A stretch of DNA of 64,000 bases from Streptomyces cinnabarinus. GTDB lineage: Bacteria; Actinomycetota; Actinomycetes; Streptomycetales; Streptomycetaceae. Shown piece after piece: positions 35,736 through 44,069 of this stretch. The stretch spans positions 2,418,001 through 2,482,000 of the forward strand of contig NZ_CP114413.1 in the NCBI RefSeq assembly GCF_027270315.1, written 5' to 3'. The first letter of the stretch is position 1. Every line of letters starts with the position of its first letter. The notes under the pieces were generated by a model. It had not been told where the DNA came from, did no database searches, and saw nothing but the letters and a program-made list of their open reading frames with translations. Both the position numbers and the translations under genes were made by a program.

Positions 35736-36518
35736 CTACGGGTGCTGTCCGCTGACGGAGACGACCTCGCCGGTCAGGTACGAGGAGTATCCGGAGGCCA
35801 GGAACACGATCACGTTGGCCACCTCCCAGGGCTCCGCGTACCGCCCGAAGGCCTCCCGCGCGGTGAGTTCCGCGAGCAGTTCGGGTGAGGTCACCTTGAC
35901 CAGGTGCGGGTGCATGGCGAGGCTCGGGGCCACGGCGTTGACACGGACGCCGTACTCGGCGGCCTCCAGCGCGGCGCACCTGGTGAGGGCCATGACGCCG
36001 GCTTTCGCGGCGGCGTAGTGCGCCTGCCCGGCCTGCGCCCGCCAGCCCAGCACGGACGCGTTGTTCACGATCACCCCGCCGCTCTCCCGCATCCGCCGCA
36101 GAGCCGCCCGGGTGCACCGGAAGGTGCCGTTCAGCGTCACGTCCAGCACCCTCGACCACTGTTCGTCGGTCATGTCGACGAGGGCGGAAGTCCCGCCGAG
36201 CCCGGCGTTGTTGACGACGACGTCGAGCCGGCCGTGTTGCCGCACGGCCGTGTCGAAGAGGGCGGTCACCTGGGCCTCGTCGGTGACGTCACAGGGCGTG
36301 GCCGTCACGGCTCCCGGGAACTCCCGGCCCAGTTCGGCCTCGTACTCCTTCAGGCGCCGGGTGTGCGCGTCGCTGATCAGTACGCGGGCGCCCTCCTCCA
36401 GGAAGCGGCGCGCGGTGGCCCCGCCGATGCCCGCGCCCGCGGCCGCCGTGATGACGGCGGTACGGCCCTTCAGCAGCCCGTGCCCTGGCGGGCAGTCCGG
36501 GCTCTCGACGCCTGTCAT
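35736..36518 (-). CDS. ipdF: short-chain dehydrogenase (IpdF type)
   Basis: 260-residue SDR. Rossmann motif TAAAGAGIGGATARRF near residue 20, NNAGLGG and YAAAK (catalytic Tyr/Lys), with the ending SSYLTGEVVSVSGQHP. IpdF in mycobacteria and Rhodococcus (Rv3559c) oxidises a hydroxylated HIP-CoA intermediate. The start gives MTGVESPDCPPGHGLLKG. It is the first gene of a leftward unit and is divergent from fadE30 across 49 bp that contain a KstR2-like box. Confidence 0.85.
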   Translation of the reverse strand: MTGVESPDCPPGHGLLKGRTAVITAAAGAGIGGATARRFLEEGARVLISDAHTRRLKEYEAELGREFPGAVTATPCDVTDEAQVTALFDTAVRQHGRLDVVVNNAGLGGTSALVDMTDEQWSRVLDVTLNGTFRCTRAALRRMRESGGVIVNNASVLGWRAQAGQAHYAAAKAGVMALTRCAALEAAEYGVRVNAVAPSLAMHPHLVKVTSPELLAELTAREAFGRYAEPWEVANVIVFLASGYSSYLTGEVVSVSGQHP

Positions 36519-36531
36519 AGGGGCACGCTAA

Positions 36532-36551
36532 CCTACCAAACACTTGTTAGG
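36532..36551. promoter_or_regulatory. KstR2-like operator between ipdF and fadE30
   Basis: The core ACCAAACACTTGTT (from 36535) matches the mycobacterial KstR2 consensus AnCAAGnnCTTGnT at nine of ten fixed positions; the mismatch is the G after CAA. Flanking CCTA and TAGG extend an imperfect palindrome (14 of 20). It lies between two divergent starts of steroid-degradation genes. The consensus is from the literature on KstR2; the match is mine by eye. Confidence 0.7.
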
Positions 36552-36567
36552 GAAGGAGCGGCGGCCG

Positions 36568-37707
36568 ATGGATCTGACGTTCACCGAGGACGAGACGGCA
36601 CTGCGCACCGAGGCCCGCGCCTGGCTGCGCGCCCATGTGCCCGCCGAGCCGCTGCCGTCTCTGGAGACCGAGGAGGGCTTCGCGGCGCACCGCGCCTGGG
36701 AGGCCGAGCTGGCCGCGGACCGCTGGTCGGTGGTCAACTGGCCGACGGAGTACGGCGGCCGGGGCGCCTCGCTGGTGCAGTGGCTGCTGTTCGAGGAGGA
36801 GTACTACGCGGCGGGCGCGCCGGGCCGGGTGAGCCAGAACGGCATCCAGTTGCTCGCACCGACGCTGTTCGACTTCGGTACGGCCGGGCAGCGGGCCCGG
36901 GTGCTGCCGCCGATGGCCCGCGGCGAGGTGGTGTGGGCGCAGGCGTGGTCGGAGCCGGAGGCGGGTTCGGACCTGGCGTCGCTGCGGTCGCGGGCCACCC
37001 GCGCGGAGGGCGGCTGGCTGCTGTCCGGGCAGAAGACGTGGTCCTCACGCGCCGCCTTCGCGGACCGCGCCTTCGGCCTGTTCCGCAGCGACCCGGCAGC
37101 GGAGAAGCCCCATCAGGGCCTGACCTACCTGATGTTCGACCTGCGCGCCCCCGGTGTCACGGTCCGCCCGATCCGCCGCCTGGACGGCAGACCGGCCTTC
37201 GCCGAGCTGTTCCTGGACGAGGTGTTCGTACCGGACGAGGACGTGATCGGCGAGCCGGGGCAGGGCTGGCGGATCGCGATGTCCACGGCGGGCAACGAAC
37301 GCGGTCTGACGCTGCGCTCCCCGGGCCGCTTCCTGGCCGCCGCCGACCGGCTGGCCGGGCTGTGGCGGGCCAAGGGGGGCCCTGCGTCGGCGCGTGACCG
37401 GGTCGCGGACGCCCTGATCGGCGCCCGCGCCTACCAGCTGTTCACCTTCGCCACCGCCTCCCGCTTCCTGGACGGCGAGCGGATCGGCCCCGAGTCCAGC
37501 ATGAACAAGGTCTTCTGGTCGGAGTACGACATCGCGCTGCACGAGACGGCGCTCGATCTCCTCGGCGAGGAGGGGGAGTTGGCGGACACCGAGTGGGCCG
37601 AGCGGTATGTCTTCTCCCTCGCGGGCCCGATCTATGCCGGGACGAACGAGATCCAGCGGGACATCATCGCCGAACGGCTGCTGGGCCTGCCGAAAGGACG
37701 CCGCTGA
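36568..37707 (+). CDS. fadE30: acyl-CoA dehydrogenase, FadE30 type
   Basis: 379-residue FAD-dependent dehydrogenase. Conserved segments: WAQAWSEPEAGSDLASLRSR, GWLLSGQKTWSSRA, and near the C terminus FSLAGPIYAGTNEIQRDIIAERLLG with an acidic residue in the usual region. FadE30 (Rv3560c) oxidises the side chain of 5-hydroxy-HIP-CoA. GGAAGGAG lies nine bases before the ATG. It opens the rightward unit with the next gene, whose ATG overlaps its stop. In mycobacteria fadD3 and three more fadE genes follow; here only one does. Confidence 0.88.
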   Translation: MDLTFTEDETALRTEARAWLRAHVPAEPLPSLETEEGFAAHRAWEAELAADRWSVVNWPTEYGGRGASLVQWLLFEEEYYAAGAPGRVSQNGIQLLAPTLFDFGTAGQRARVLPPMARGEVVWAQAWSEPEAGSDLASLRSRATRAEGGWLLSGQKTWSSRAAFADRAFGLFRSDPAAEKPHQGLTYLMFDLRAPGVTVRPIRRLDGRPAFAELFLDEVFVPDEDVIGEPGQGWRIAMSTAGNERGLTLRSPGRFLAAADRLAGLWRAKGGPASARDRVADALIGARAYQLFTFATASRFLDGERIGPESSMNKVFWSEYDIALHETALDLLGEEGELADTEWAERYVFSLAGPIYAGTNEIQRDIIAERLLGLPKGRR

Positions 37708-38636
37708 TGCGCCTCCTGCCCGACGCCGAACAGCGGGCGTTCGTCTCCTCCCTGGACGCGATGCTCGGCTCCGCGGACACCCCGGCGGTCGTCCGGGAGT
37801 GGAGCCGGGGCGAGCATGCGCGCGGGCGCGCGCTGTGGGGCCGTATCGAGGAGGCCGGGGTGTTCGGTCTCGCCGTACCGGAGAAGTACGGGGGGTATGG
37901 GCTGCGGCCCGTCGAACTCGCCCTGGCCTTCGTCGAGTTGGGCCGGTACGCCGTACCCGGCCCGCTGGTCGAGACCGTCACGGCGGCCGTCCTGCTCGCC
38001 GAGTGCGGAATGACCGTGTCCGGTATGGCGACGGTGGCCTGCGGCAGCCCGTACGCCCTGGACGGAGACGCGGCCGATCTCCGCCTCGTCCTCACCCCCG
38101 AAGGCCTGTTCCGCTCCCCCGGACACGGCCCGGTCCGCCCGTCCCTCGACCCCGCCCGCCGCCTCACCACCCTGGAGAAGGGCGAACTCCTCACCACGGC
38201 CCCGCCCACCGAGCAGGCCCTCGCCCTGGCCCGTCTCACTACTGCGGCGCAGGCCCTCGGCGTCGGCCTCACCCTGCTCGACAAGACCATCACCCACGTC
38301 AAGCAGCGCACCCAATTCGGCGCTCCCATAGGCTCGTTCCAAGCAGTCAAGCACCGGCTGGCCGACGCGAAGATCGCCCTGGAATTCGCCCGCCCGCTCG
38401 TCCTGGGCGCCGCGCTCACGCTCGCCCCCGCCGACCTCGCCGCCGCCAAACTCGCGGCCTGTGAGGCGGCGTACGCCACCGCTCGCACCGCGCTCCAACT
38501 GCACGGCGCGATGGGTTACACGGCGGAGTGCGATCTCTCCCTGTGGCTGACCAAGGCCCGGGCCCTGCACACCGCTTGGGGCGGCCCACGGGAGTGCCGG
38601 GCCGCCGTGCTCAGTGGTGGCGATCGCCGCTGGTGA
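37707..38636 (+). CDS. short acyl-CoA dehydrogenase subunit (FadE32/FadE33-like)
   Basis: 309 residues, shorter than usual but normal for the FadE32/FadE33 half-subunit class. It has the acyl-CoA dehydrogenase C-terminal signature ARTALQLHGAMGYTAECDLSL, and RTQFGAPIGSFQAVKH. In mycobacteria such short proteins pair with a partner (FadE31) into a heteromeric dehydrogenase for late HIP intermediates. Here the natural partner would be FadE30 or a gene elsewhere. ATG overlaps the previous stop by one base (TGATG). Its end overlaps the 3' end of the opposite-strand cytochrome b gene by 26 bases. Confidence 0.82.
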   Translation: MRLLPDAEQRAFVSSLDAMLGSADTPAVVREWSRGEHARGRALWGRIEEAGVFGLAVPEKYGGYGLRPVELALAFVELGRYAVPGPLVETVTAAVLLAECGMTVSGMATVACGSPYALDGDAADLRLVLTPEGLFRSPGHGPVRPSLDPARRLTTLEKGELLTTAPPTEQALALARLTTAAQALGVGLTLLDKTITHVKQRTQFGAPIGSFQAVKHRLADAKIALEFARPLVLGAALTLAPADLAAAKLAACEAAYATARTALQLHGAMGYTAECDLSLWLTKARALHTAWGGPRECRAAVLSGGDRRW

Positions 38637-40266
38637 GCTCCCGGTACTCCTCGGCCGTCGGCTTCGGGATCTGTGTGTCGGGCCCGAACATGGCTCGGGC
38701 CAGCCAGGCCCGCAGCCGCTCGGAGCGCTTCACCCGGCGCCGCACACCGCCCGCGTCGACCACCGGGCCGATCTCGTAGGGCGGGTTCTGCTCATGCTGG
38801 GTGAGGGTGAACAGCTCCATCTGCGTGATGGGTTCGTGGACCTCGATGAACTCGCCGTCCGGCAGCCGTTTGATGGTGCCCGTCTCCCTGCCGTGCAGCA
38901 CCTTGTTCCGGTCGCGGCGCTGGAGGCCGAGACAGATCCGGTTGGTGACGAAGAACGCGAGCACCGGCACCACGAACGCGGCGATCCGCACGAACCACGT
39001 GATGTCGTTGATGGACAGGTGCAGATGGGTGGCCACGATGTCGTTGCCGCCGCCGATCAGCAGCACCGTGTACAGGCTGAGCCAGGCCACGCCGAGTGCG
39101 GTGCGCACGGGTGCGTTGCGCGGCCGGTCCAGGATGTGATGCTCGCGCTTGTCGCCGGTGACCCACGCCTCGATGAAGGGATACACCCCGAGGGCGAGCA
39201 GGATCAGCGGGAAGAGCGAGAAGGGGATGAACACGCCCAGCGCCAGCGTGTGGCCCCAGGCGTTGATCTCCCATCCCGGCATCACCCGGATCAGTCCCTC
39301 GGAGAAGCCCAGATACCAGTCGGGTTGCGCACCCGTGGTCACCAGGTCCGGGCGATACGGCCCGAAGGCCCACACGGGGTTGATGCTGGCGATGCCGCCC
39401 ATGATGGTCAGCACACCGAACACGAGGAAGAAGAAGCCGCCCGCCTTGGCCATGTAGACCGGCAGGAAGGGCATGCCGACCACCGACTTGTTGTTCCTGC
39501 CGGGCCCCGGATACTGCGTGTGCTTGTGGTAGAAGACCAGCGTCAGATGGGCGACGACCAGGCCCAGCATGATCCCTGGCAGCAGCAGGACGTGGATCGG
39601 GAAGAACCTCGAAATGATGTCGTGGCCCGGGAACTCCCCGCCGAAAAGGAAGAACGACAGATACGTGCCGACGACCGGGACGGACAGGATCGCGCCCTGC
39701 GCGAAGCGCACGCCGGTGCCGGACAGCAGGTCGTCAGGGAGCGAGTAACCGGTCAGGCCGGTGATGATGGCGAGCATCAGCAGCGTCCAGCCGAACACCC
39801 AGTTGAGCTCGCGCGGCTTGCGGAACGCGCCGGTGAAGAAGACCCGCATCATGTGCACGAACATGCCGGCGACGAAGACCACCGCCGCCCAGTGGTGGAT
39901 CTGCCGGATCAGCAGCCCGCCGCGGACGTCGAAGCTGATGTCGAGTGTGGACTCGTAGGCCCTGGTCATGATCACGCCGTTGAGGGGCTCGTAGGAGCCG
40001 TTGTAGACGACCTCGACGCCGCTCGGCTCGAAGAACAGGGTGAGCCAGACGCCGGTGACGATCAGGACGATGAAGCTGTACAGGGCGATCTCGCCCAGCA
40101 GGAAGGACGGGTGGTCCGGGAAGAGCTTGCGCATGTTGGCCTTGGCCAGCGTGTAGATCCCGAGCCGCCCGTCGGCCCAGTCGGCCAGCTTCTCGCCCTT
40201 GCCGGGAGCCTCCCTACGGGAGCGGACGGACCGCGCCGCCGCCTCCACCGATCGTGCGCCGTCCAT
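38611..40266 (-). CDS. orphan cytochrome b subunit of the bc1 complex (QcrB paralogue)
   Basis: Cytochrome b of the actinobacterial menaquinol-cytochrome c reductase type, 551 residues with about nine membrane segments. Heme-ligand histidines in RQIHHWAAVVFVAGMFVHMM and FFPIHVLLLPGI; the quinol-site motif is PDWY, in QPDWYLGFSEG, in place of the usual PEWY. The C-terminal extension after residue 430 is the typical actinobacterial tail. GGGGAGG precedes the ATG by nine bases. No qcrA, qcrC or cytochrome c gene is near, so this is a paralogue outside the main operon; it may substitute in the complex under some condition. Confidence 0.9.
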   Translation of the reverse strand: MDGARSVEAAARSVRSRREAPGKGEKLADWADGRLGIYTLAKANMRKLFPDHPSFLLGEIALYSFIVLIVTGVWLTLFFEPSGVEVVYNGSYEPLNGVIMTRAYESTLDISFDVRGGLLIRQIHHWAAVVFVAGMFVHMMRVFFTGAFRKPRELNWVFGWTLLMLAIITGLTGYSLPDDLLSGTGVRFAQGAILSVPVVGTYLSFFLFGGEFPGHDIISRFFPIHVLLLPGIMLGLVVAHLTLVFYHKHTQYPGPGRNNKSVVGMPFLPVYMAKAGGFFFLVFGVLTIMGGIASINPVWAFGPYRPDLVTTGAQPDWYLGFSEGLIRVMPGWEINAWGHTLALGVFIPFSLFPLILLALGVYPFIEAWVTGDKREHHILDRPRNAPVRTALGVAWLSLYTVLLIGGGNDIVATHLHLSINDITWFVRIAAFVVPVLAFFVTNRICLGLQRRDRNKVLHGRETGTIKRLPDGEFIEVHEPITQMELFTLTQHEQNPPYEIGPVVDAGGVRRRVKRSERLRAWLARAMFGPDTQIPKPTAEEYRELTSGDRHH

Positions 40267-40354
40267 ACGCCGTCGCCTCCCCGTCGGATCTCACTCAGGG
40301 TGGCACGGCGGTCACCGCCAGGCCACAGGTCGGCGCAGGCGAGTGAGCGGCGGT

Positions 40355-41083
40355 TCAGTCGCGCGGCGGGATGATCCCCTGCGCCCGCGCCGCCACCAGC
40401 CACTTCGGGAACTCGGCCACCAGGCGGTCGTACAGCTCGGCGTCGGAGACCTTGCGCGGGTCCTGCCCGGCGTGGAAGAAGCCGGCGTTGTCGACGCACC
40501 GCTTGGCCGGCACGGACAGCTCGTCCAGCTTGCGCAGATAGTCGAACTGCTTGCTGGACGGGTCCCCGAAGCCGATGAACTGCCAGAACAGCGGCAGCCG
40601 GGCCGCCTTGCACAGATACCGCTCGGCCGCGAGCTTGTTGATCGGGCCGCCGTCGGTCTGGAAGATCACCAGGGCGGGCTCCCGGGAGCCGCTGTCGAGG
40701 TAGTGGTCGATGACGGCGTCCATGGCGAGGTGGTAGCTGGTCTTGCCCATGTGCCCGAGCCCGGCCACGATCCGCTCGATCCGCCCCTGGTGATCGGCGA
40801 GGGCGATGTCGGTCTCGGCGTCCACGTCGGTGGAGAAGAACACCACCGGCACCCGGCCGTCGTCGTCGAGATGCGCGGACAGCCCGAGCACCCGGTCGGC
40901 GAGCGCCTGCACACTGCCGTCCTTGTAGTACGGCTTCATCGAACCGGAGTAGTCGATCACCAGGTAGACCGCGGCCCGCAGCCCGTCCAGCCCGTGCTGG
41001 GTGAGCGACACCCCGGCGCTCTTGTACAGGCTGACCAGCGCGGGCGCGGTCTCCTCCACCTTGCGCAGACTGATGGCCGCCAT
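40355..41083 (-). CDS. VWA-domain protein (TerF/TerY-like)
   Basis: 242 residues, one von Willebrand factor A domain. The MIDAS metal site is intact: DYSGS at 44-48, threonine in GKTSYHLAM and aspartate in VIFQTDGGP. The C-terminal part (VSDAELYDRLVAEFPKWLVAAR) matches the tellurite-resistance-associated VWA proteins common in Streptomyces, whose cell role is unclear. No signal peptide. Monocistronic, 88 bp upstream of the cytochrome b gene on the same strand. Confidence 0.87.
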   Translation of the reverse strand: MAAISLRKVEETAPALVSLYKSAGVSLTQHGLDGLRAAVYLVIDYSGSMKPYYKDGSVQALADRVLGLSAHLDDDGRVPVVFFSTDVDAETDIALADHQGRIERIVAGLGHMGKTSYHLAMDAVIDHYLDSGSREPALVIFQTDGGPINKLAAERYLCKAARLPLFWQFIGFGDPSSKQFDYLRKLDELSVPAKRCVDNAGFFHAGQDPRKVSDAELYDRLVAEFPKWLVAARAQGIIPPRD

Positions 41084-41247
41084 CCGGTTCCCCCCTGGGC
41101 TCGATCGACTGGCTGCCGAGATTACGTCACACTTGACCCGCCTCTCCCGGCATCCACAGGTGTTCGTTATTTTGTTCGCCGCCGTATCCTGCTCACCGCC
41201 GTCCCCACCGGCTCACCGACCATCCGCACGTTCTTCGAGGAGCCGGC

Positions 41248-42159
41248 GTGGAACCCGAGTCCGCCGTCACGACCTGCTATCGCCATCCCGCGGTGGAGTG
41301 CTACGTCCGCTGCACCCGCTGCGAGCGCTTCATCTGCCCGGACTGCATGCGCGAGGCCTCCGTGGGCCACCAGTGCGTGGAGTGCGTACGGGAGGGCGCG
41401 AAGTCGGTGCGGCAGGCGCGCACGGTCGTCGGCGGCCGGATCTCGCGCACGCCGGTGGTGACGTACGCCCTGATCGCGCTGAACGTGCTGGCGTATCTGG
41501 CGGAGGTGGTGCGGCCGTCGATCGTGGACCGGTTCTCCATGATCCCGGCGGCGATGGTGGGGCCGGACGGCGTCCAGTACGTCTACCAGTCGCCCCTCCC
41601 GGCCGGTTTCGAGGCCGAGGGGCTGGTCGCCGGGGAGTGGGAGCGGCTGATCACCAGCGCGTTTCTGCACTTGGAGCCGACCGAGGGCACGTTCGGGCTG
41701 CTGCATGTCGTGATGAACATGTTCTCGCTGTGGACGCTCGGCCGGGCCGTGGAGCCGATGCTGGGCCGGTCCCGCTATCTCGCGCTGTACCTGCTCTCGG
41801 CGCTCGGCGGCTCGGTCTTCGCGCTGCTGCTGGACGATCCCGGTGCGGCCTCTCTGGGCGCGTCCGGCGCGATCTTCGGCCTCGGCGCCGCGTACTACGT
41901 CGTGGCCCGCCGGATCGGCGCCGACATGCGGGGCGTCAACCGGTTCATGGGCTTCCTGCTGCTGTGGCTGCTGCTCTCCGCGGGGCTGACCTCCTGGCAG
42001 GGCCACCTGGGCGGGCTGCTGACCGGCGGGGCGCTGGCGGTGGCGTACGCCTATGTGCCGCGCGGGCCGCGCCGGGCCCTGATCCAGGCGGCGGTCGGGT
42101 TGGCCGTCCTGGCGGTACTGCTGATCGTGGCGGCGGCGCGGGTCGGAGGGCTCAAGTGA
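41248..42159 (+). CDS. rhomboid-family intramembrane serine protease with N-terminal zinc-finger-like domain
   Basis: 303 residues. Residues 10-46 carry a cysteine/histidine cluster (C10, H13, C18, C22, C25, C30, C33, H41, C43, C46) like a B-box zinc finger. Then six or seven membrane segments with the catalytic dyad: S206 in GASGAIFGLG and H253 in QGHLGG. Rhomboids cut transmembrane substrates within the bilayer. GAGGAG five bases before the GTG. The stop overlaps the chitosanase start (GTGA), so the two are cotranslated; a functional link is not obvious. Confidence 0.92.
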   Translation: MEPESAVTTCYRHPAVECYVRCTRCERFICPDCMREASVGHQCVECVREGAKSVRQARTVVGGRISRTPVVTYALIALNVLAYLAEVVRPSIVDRFSMIPAAMVGPDGVQYVYQSPLPAGFEAEGLVAGEWERLITSAFLHLEPTEGTFGLLHVVMNMFSLWTLGRAVEPMLGRSRYLALYLLSALGGSVFALLLDDPGAASLGASGAIFGLGAAYYVVARRIGADMRGVNRFMGFLLLWLLLSAGLTSWQGHLGGLLTGGALAVAYAYVPRGPRRALIQAAVGLAVLAVLLIVAAARVGGLK

Positions 42160-43061
42160 GACGTACCGGAATCCTGGCCTTCGCGATCGCGCCCGTCGTG
42201 CTGACGGCGGGGGCGTACTTCCTGATGCCCACCGACTCCGCGCAGAGCCCGCAGGCGCCGCCCGTCTCGGCCGCCCAGCTGGCCCGCGAGGAGGCCAAGG
42301 AGCGGGCCGAGTCCGAGCGCGCCGCGGACGAGAAGATGATCGCGAGCCTGCCGCCGGGGCTCGCCGACCCCGCCAAGAAGGAGCTGGCCCTCCAGATCAC
42401 GGCCACGGCCGAGTTCTCCAGTCTGAACTGGCGCCTGGGCTACGGCAGCGTCGAGGACAACGGCGACGGCTGCGGGTACACGGCGGGCGCGATCGGTTTC
42501 TGCACCGGTACGCATGACCTGCTCGACCTGGTCGAGCGGTACACCGAGGCTCACGCGGACAACGGTCTGGCCCGGTATCTGCCCGCCCTGCGCGAGGTCG
42601 ACGGCACGGATTCGCATGAGGGGCTCGATCCCGGGTTCCCGGCCGCCTGGAAGGCCGAGGCCAAGAAGCCCGCCTTCCGTGAGGCGCAGGACCAGGAGCG
42701 GGACGAGGTGTACTTCAACCCCGCGGTCCGGCTCGCCAAGCTCGACGGACTGGGCACGCTGGGGCAGTTCGTCTACTACGACGCCATGGTGCTGCACGGC
42801 CCCGACCCGAGCCCGAACGGCTTCTACGGCCTGCGCGAACGCGCCCTGCACGAGGCGAAGCTGCCGTCCCGGGGCGGCTCGGAGAAGGCGTACCTCGACA
42901 TCTTCCTCGACATCCGCGAGCAGGCGATGAAGCGGAAGAAGGCGACGGCGGACACGAGCCGGGTCAGGACGGCTCAGCGGGAGTGGCTGTACAACGGGAA
43001 CCTGTCGCTGAGCACACCGCTGAGCTGGCGGATGTACGGGGAGCCGTACCGGATTCCCTAA
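42156..43061 (+). CDS. secreted chitosanase, glycoside hydrolase family 46
   Basis: Cleaves beta-1,4 bonds in chitosan. 301 residues: signal/anchor at about 5-24, an acidic/charged helical linker (about 40-62), then the GH46 domain. E86 in TATAEFSSLNW and D104 in DNGDGCGY match the catalytic pair of the S. sp. N174 chitosanase (18 residues apart in both). GLDPGFPAAW and LGTLGQFVYYDAMVLHGP are further family segments. From memory, S. coelicolor SCO2024 is the equivalent. It overlaps the rhomboid gene and runs 4 bases into the opposite-strand hydrolase gene. Confidence 0.93.
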   Translation: MRRTGILAFAIAPVVLTAGAYFLMPTDSAQSPQAPPVSAAQLAREEAKERAESERAADEKMIASLPPGLADPAKKELALQITATAEFSSLNWRLGYGSVEDNGDGCGYTAGAIGFCTGTHDLLDLVERYTEAHADNGLARYLPALREVDGTDSHEGLDPGFPAAWKAEAKKPAFREAQDQERDEVYFNPAVRLAKLDGLGTLGQFVYYDAMVLHGPDPSPNGFYGLRERALHEAKLPSRGGSEKAYLDIFLDIREQAMKRKKATADTSRVRTAQREWLYNGNLSLSTPLSWRMYGEPYRIP

Positions 43062-44062
43062 TCAGCAGCCCATCTCTGCCTCAGCACCTTCTCCGCCGGC
43101 TTCCCGTGCGGCGTGTAGGCCAGCCTCGCCGGGGTCTCGGCGCTGTCCGGCCAGTCGTCCCACATCCACCAGTGGACGCCGGCCCACCAGGGGCGGCCGG
43201 TGAAGGTGTCCAGCAACGCTCGGTAGGCGGCCGCCTGTTCGGCGGGGTCGGGGCGGTCGCTGACCGTCCAGTCGTACGGGGCTGTCGTCGTCCCGCGCTG
43301 GCTCACGTAGCCCGCCTCGGTGAACAGGATGCGGCGGTTCTGCTCGCGGGAGTACGCGGCGAGGCGGTCGCTGATCGGCTGCCATGCCTTGCGGAGTCGT
43401 TCCGCCGAGTGGGTGGGGCGGTCCGCGAGGGGCCAGTAGGCGTCGATGCCGATCAGGTCCAGCTCGCTCCAGAAGGCGACCCGGCGGTACTCGTCGTAGT
43501 TGGCGGCGTAGGTGAGGGTGCCGTCGTAGCGGTCGCGGATCGTCGTGATGATCCCGGTCCAGGCGGCTCGGTCGGCGGAGACGCCCGCGAGTTCGGTGCC
43601 GACGGCGAACTGTTCGGTGCCGGTGGCCGCGGCGAGGTCGGCGTAGTGGGTGATGAAGCGGCGGTAGGAGATGAACCAGGCGGCGCGGTCGCGGGGGCGG
43701 ATCTCGGCGCGGTCGATGTCGCCGGGCAGGTCGACATGCGGCTTGATCATCACCTTCAGACCGTGCGCGTGCGCCCGTCGGACGATGCGCCGGAGCCCCG
43801 CGTCGCCCGCCGTCTCCTCGGTGCGCCGGATCACCGAGTCGCCCCGGCGCTTCTGGTACCAGGTCGGGGTGAAGGTGACCCAGTCCGCGCCGGTGGCCCT
43901 GATGTCCCGCAGATAGCGGTCGGCGGCGCGGCTGTCGTAGTCGCTGCGGTACCAGGAGGGCAGGGTGATGCCCCGGATCACGGGCGCCTCCACGGGCTCG
44001 GACCGGCAGCCCGACACGGCGAGGAGGACCGCCACCAGTACGGTGGCGGTCCTCCCCCTCAC
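43058..44062 (-). CDS. glycoside-hydrolase lipoprotein, GH113-like
   Basis: 334 residues, lipoprotein signal with lipobox VSGC (Cys about residue 19), then a TIM-barrel hydrolase. Segments typical of the GH113/endo-mannanase-like group: TGADWVTFTPTWYQ, MIKPHVDLPG, acid/base-like EL in VGTELAG and nucleophile-like E in LFTEAGYVS; WWAGVHWWMWDDW near the end. Substrate is unknown; the neighbours (DUF2334 protein seven bases upstream, GT2 and epimerase genes nearby) suggest a glycan it trims. GTG start with GAGG upstream. Confidence 0.8.
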   Translation of the reverse strand: MRGRTATVLVAVLLAVSGCRSEPVEAPVIRGITLPSWYRSDYDSRAADRYLRDIRATGADWVTFTPTWYQKRRGDSVIRRTEETAGDAGLRRIVRRAHAHGLKVMIKPHVDLPGDIDRAEIRPRDRAAWFISYRRFITHYADLAAATGTEQFAVGTELAGVSADRAAWTGIITTIRDRYDGTLTYAANYDEYRRVAFWSELDLIGIDAYWPLADRPTHSAERLRKAWQPISDRLAAYSREQNRRILFTEAGYVSQRGTTTAPYDWTVSDRPDPAEQAAAYRALLDTFTGRPWWAGVHWWMWDDWPDSAETPARLAYTPHGKPAEKVLRQRWAAD

Positions 44063-44069
44063 TGCCGCC

